Below are positions 13,399-15,380 of a stretch of 15,380 nt of DNA, piece by piece. Below the pieces are notes generated by a model. That model worked only from the letters and a program-made list of their open reading frames with translations. It did not search any database and had not been told where the DNA came from. Location of the stretch: positions 1 through 15,380 of the forward strand of contig JAUNRY010000014.1 in NCBI GenBank assembly GCA_030539475.1, written 5' to 3'. Every line of letters starts with the position of its first letter. Within the stretch, counting starts at the first letter, position 1. This stretch comes from Bacteroidia bacterium (GTDB taxonomy: Bacteria; Bacteroidota; Bacteroidia; Bacteroidales; Dysgonomonadaceae). The position numbers were made by a program, and so were the translations under genes.

Positions 13399-14715
13399 AT
13401 GACGTACAACCAAACCATTGAATACTTATATTCCCAAATGCCCGAATACCAACGCGTCGGCCATTCGGCATACAAACCCGGGCTGGACAACAGTTTGAAG
13501 CTCGATTCCATTTTCGGCGCGCCTCACCGCCGTTACAAGACTATTCACGTGGGCGGAACCAACGGAAAGGGCTCCACATCGCATTTGTTGGCGGCTATTT
13601 TACAGGAGTCGGGATACAAAGTGGGGCTATACACATCGCCTCATTTGGTGGATTTTCGGGAACGGATACGGGTAAACGGCGAGATGGTATCGAAAGAGTT
13701 CGTGGTGGATTTTGTGGAAAAATACCGGGCACAGGTTGAGCCGGTGATGCCCTCGTTTTTCGAGCTGACAATGGAAATGGCGTTTCTTTATTTCGCGGAA
13801 CAAGCGGTGGATGTGGCAATTGTGGAAGTGGGCCTGGGCGGACGATTGGACAGCACCAACATTATTTCGCCCGACGTGTGCGTCATCACCAACATCGGGT
13901 TAGACCACACGCAGTTTTTGGGGGACACGCTGCCAAAAATTGCCGCCGAAAAAGCGGGAATCATTAAGCCAAACACGCCTGTGGTAATTGGCGAGGCCGG
14001 CAGCGAGGAAGTAAAACAGGTTTTTATCGATAAAGCCGCCGCCGAAAACGCACCCATTGTTTTTGCAGAGCAGAAAATAGATGATTTGGTTTCGGAAAGG
14101 GCCGAAAAAGGTTGGGTGTTCAACAGCAGCGAATACCCGAACCTGCCCGGCCGCCTAACCGGATTCGCGCAGGAAAAGAACGCCAAGACCGTGTTGGCGG
14201 CCGTAGCTCAACTTAAAAAACGGGGTTACCGGATTCCGAAGGAAGCGGTTTATTCCGGGTTTAAAAACGTGGTGGAAATAACCGGATTGATGGGACGCTG
14301 GCAAACGTTGCAAGAAAAACCGAAAACGGTTTGCGACATCGCGCACAACGCGCACGGCATCCGCTATGTGGCAGAACAATTGCGGGCAGAGAAATACGAA
14401 ACGCTGCACATTGTTTTCGGCATGGCGAACGACAAAGACACTTATTCCGTTCTATGTCTTTTGCCCAAAAATGCGGTGTATTATTTCACCAAAGCGTCGG
14501 TGGACAGAGCGCTCAACGAAAAAATACTGGCGGAACAGGCATCCATTCACGGGCTGCGCGGAAATACGTTCGAGGCCGTTTCTCAGGCCGTGGAAACGGC
14601 ACAAAAAACCGCCGGTGAAAACGATTTCATTTTCATCGGCGGAAGTTCGTTTGTGGTGGCAGACGCGCTGCCCTTGTTCAGGCAAACTACCAGATTAAAA
14701 CAACTTGGAAATTAG
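13399..14715 (+). CDS. folC: Folylpolyglutamate synthase / dihydrofolate synthase
   Basis: Mur-ligase-family enzyme that adds glutamate to dihydropteroate and to folates, using ATP, in the cytosol. 438 residues, as usual. The P-loop is GGTNGKGS (52-59), followed by the family motif TSPHL (79-83) and FRERIRVNG. EVGLGGRLDSTN (143-154) carries the conserved glutamate and the Mur-ligase core; ITNIGLDHTQFLG is the magnesium and folate site. The C-terminal domain has DIAHNAHG (313-320). The ATG at 13399 is the family start (YxxaieYLYSQMPEYQRVG). The C-terminus after VVADALPLF runs about a dozen residues further than I would expect, and its last nine codons overlap the end of the convergent lipoprotein gene. 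No terminator is seen between them. Confidence 0.95.
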   Translation: MTYNQTIEYLYSQMPEYQRVGHSAYKPGLDNSLKLDSIFGAPHRRYKTIHVGGTNGKGSTSHLLAAILQESGYKVGLYTSPHLVDFRERIRVNGEMVSKEFVVDFVEKYRAQVEPVMPSFFELTMEMAFLYFAEQAVDVAIVEVGLGGRLDSTNIISPDVCVITNIGLDHTQFLGDTLPKIAAEKAGIIKPNTPVVIGEAGSEEVKQVFIDKAAAENAPIVFAEQKIDDLVSERAEKGWVFNSSEYPNLPGRLTGFAQEKNAKTVLAAVAQLKKRGYRIPKEAVYSGFKNVVEITGLMGRWQTLQEKPKTVCDIAHNAHGIRYVAEQLRAEKYETLHIVFGMANDKDTYSVLCLLPKNAVYYFTKASVDRALNEKILAEQASIHGLRGNTFEAVSQAVETAQKTAGENDFIFIGGSSFVVADALPLFRQTTRLKQLGN

Positions 14716-15193
14716 CTGCCGGAGGGTTTCCGTCGTACCGTCCGGCATCTGAGCCTTCAAGATAAAAAGTAACGGTAGAAGGATTTCCCAATTGAAAATC
14801 ACAACTATACGTTTCGGTGTATGGAATCCCATCCACTCCAATGGTGGTTTTCACAAAAGGCAATGCGGTTTTTGCATTATCATCAAATTTATAATATCCC
14901 AACGCAGCGCCTTCGTCAAAAATAAATTCCGTTAACTCATCCAATTCCGCCGTTGCCTCATAAAACGTTTCCGATTCGTTTTCAACTAAACCCCAATGCG
15001 TAGGTTGTACTTCAACATTTACAATTTTCCAATAGGTAAATTCAAGTTGTTCATTGTTTTGCCTGATAGCATCTTCAATCATTCTTCTCACTTCGTATTC
15101 GTTCAGATAATCCTGCGAAGGAGAACTTGAACAGGAATATCCCATTAAAAGGACAAAGAATAGCGATAAACCGTTTACTAATTTTCTTTTCAT
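14687..15193 (-). CDS. Small exported lipoprotein, Bacteroidota-type, function unknown
   Basis: A 168-residue protein of a kind seen repeatedly in Bacteroidota, without known function. I start at the ATG at 15193, not at the upstream TTG at 15211, which overlaps the stop of the preceding paralog. The N-terminus MKRKLVNGLSLFFVLLMGYSC is a signal peptidase II sequence with lipid-anchored C21. A short Ser-rich stretch follows, then a predicted helix (EYEVRRMIEDAIRQNNEQL) and a beta-rich domain with WKIVNVEVQP, ELTEFIFDEG, LPFVKT, YTETYSCDF, LGNPSTVTFYLE and a C-terminal NFQVVLIW. It follows the cut-off paralog by 11 bases on the same strand, so the two form a tandem operon, and its 3' end overlaps folC by 29 bases. 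Confidence 0.85.
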   Translation of the reverse strand: MKRKLVNGLSLFFVLLMGYSCSSSPSQDYLNEYEVRRMIEDAIRQNNEQLEFTYWKIVNVEVQPTHWGLVENESETFYEATAELDELTEFIFDEGAALGYYKFDDNAKTALPFVKTTIGVDGIPYTETYSCDFQLGNPSTVTFYLEGSDAGRYDGNPPAANFQVVLIW

Positions 15194-15204
15194 TTTATTT
15201 CTTT

Positions 15205-15380
15205 TTACCAAATTAATACTACCTGAAAATTCATATCCTCAGGCACTCCCTCATCATAGGAACTTAAATCCGATATTTCCAGGGTAAAAGTTACCGTGGA
15301 AGGGTTGCCTAAATTAAAATCGCAACTAATTGTTTCGGTATAATATTTTGTTACTGTTACTCCATTTTCACTCACATCAT
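15205..15380 (-). CDS. C-terminal part of a tandem paralog of the lipoprotein (cut by window edge)
   Basis: Reading the minus strand from the window edge gives 57 codons and a TAA stop at 15207-15205. The encoded piece contains KYYTETISCDF, LGNPSTVTF, LEISDLSSYDEG and the C-terminus NFQVVLIW. It aligns to the last 44 or so residues of the neighbouring lipoprotein with about 31 identities and one small gap, including the identical last eight residues. Codons differ at many silent positions, so the duplication is not recent. The N-terminus, and thus any signal peptide, lies outside the window. The gap to the next start is 11 bases (AAAGAAATAAA). Confidence 0.85.
   Translation of the reverse strand, partial: DVSENGVTVTKYYTETISCDFNLGNPSTVTFTLEISDLSSYDEGVPEDMNFQVVLIW

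Noticed and set aside
15194..15211. TTG start at 15211 for the lipoprotein
   Set aside because: It overlaps the stop of the upstream paralog and puts six extra residues (MVKRNK) before a normal lipoprotein signal; the ATG at 15193 is better.

Overview
The window reads as chromosomal DNA of a Bacteroidota, most likely of the order Bacteroidales. The reasons are the AT-rich spacers, three good copies of the Bacteroidota -7 promoter box (TAnnTTTG), almost no Shine-Dalgarno sequences, a PyrI-type aspartate carbamoyltransferase regulatory chain, an M49 dipeptidyl peptidase III with the HECLGH form of the zinc motif behind a lipoprotein signal, and small SPII lipoproteins of a Bacteroidota-type exported family. 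Genus is not determinable by eye. Gene content is mostly core metabolism; I see no phage, insertion sequence, CRISPR array, tRNA or rRNA.

Layout. (1) 14-1907, plus strand: pyrI, a MetA-family homoserine O-acyltransferase whose Glu111 predicts acetyl-CoA use, and a single-domain rhodanese. (2) 2038-6924, minus strand: a complete four-gene 2-oxo acid dehydrogenase operon, in transcription order E1alpha, E1beta, E2, E3. (3) 6925-7260: a 336-base divergent promoter region. (4) 7261-10426, plus strand: a GT4 glycosyltransferase overlapping a polytopic flippase-like membrane protein, then a ROK sugar kinase with its own apparent promoter. (5) 10561-12627, plus: lipoprotein DPP III, ending at a strong bidirectional terminator shared with (6) a minus-strand DsrE-like protein carrying a very acidic segment (12706-13236). 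(7) 13399-14715, plus: folC, whose last codons overlap convergently with (8) two tandem minus-strand genes for exported proteins of one family, the upstream one cut by the window edge.

Working together: regions 1 and 2 are central metabolism (pyrimidine control, methionine entry, oxidative decarboxylation of a 2-oxo acid to acyl-CoA). The glycosyltransferase/membrane protein pair looks like a small glycolipid or envelope-glycan unit. DPP III, as a predicted lipoprotein, would act on peptides in the envelope.

The most unusual signal is in the spacers, not the genes. Many gaps contain short tandem arrays with a period of exactly 7 bases, with a different heptamer in different gaps (AACTCAY, GTTNNNA, YAAYGCT, ATGTCSG, TAGAAAT, TCAAAAC). 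Two of them, before metA and before the E2 gene, use the same heptamer on the coding strand and end 3 and 1 bases before the start codon. Two other gaps carry period-8 arrays. Other points: an E3 whose NAD-binding glycine motif is broken, a ROK kinase without the zinc motif, the acidic DsrE-like protein, and the tandem lipoprotein paralogs with the folC overlap.
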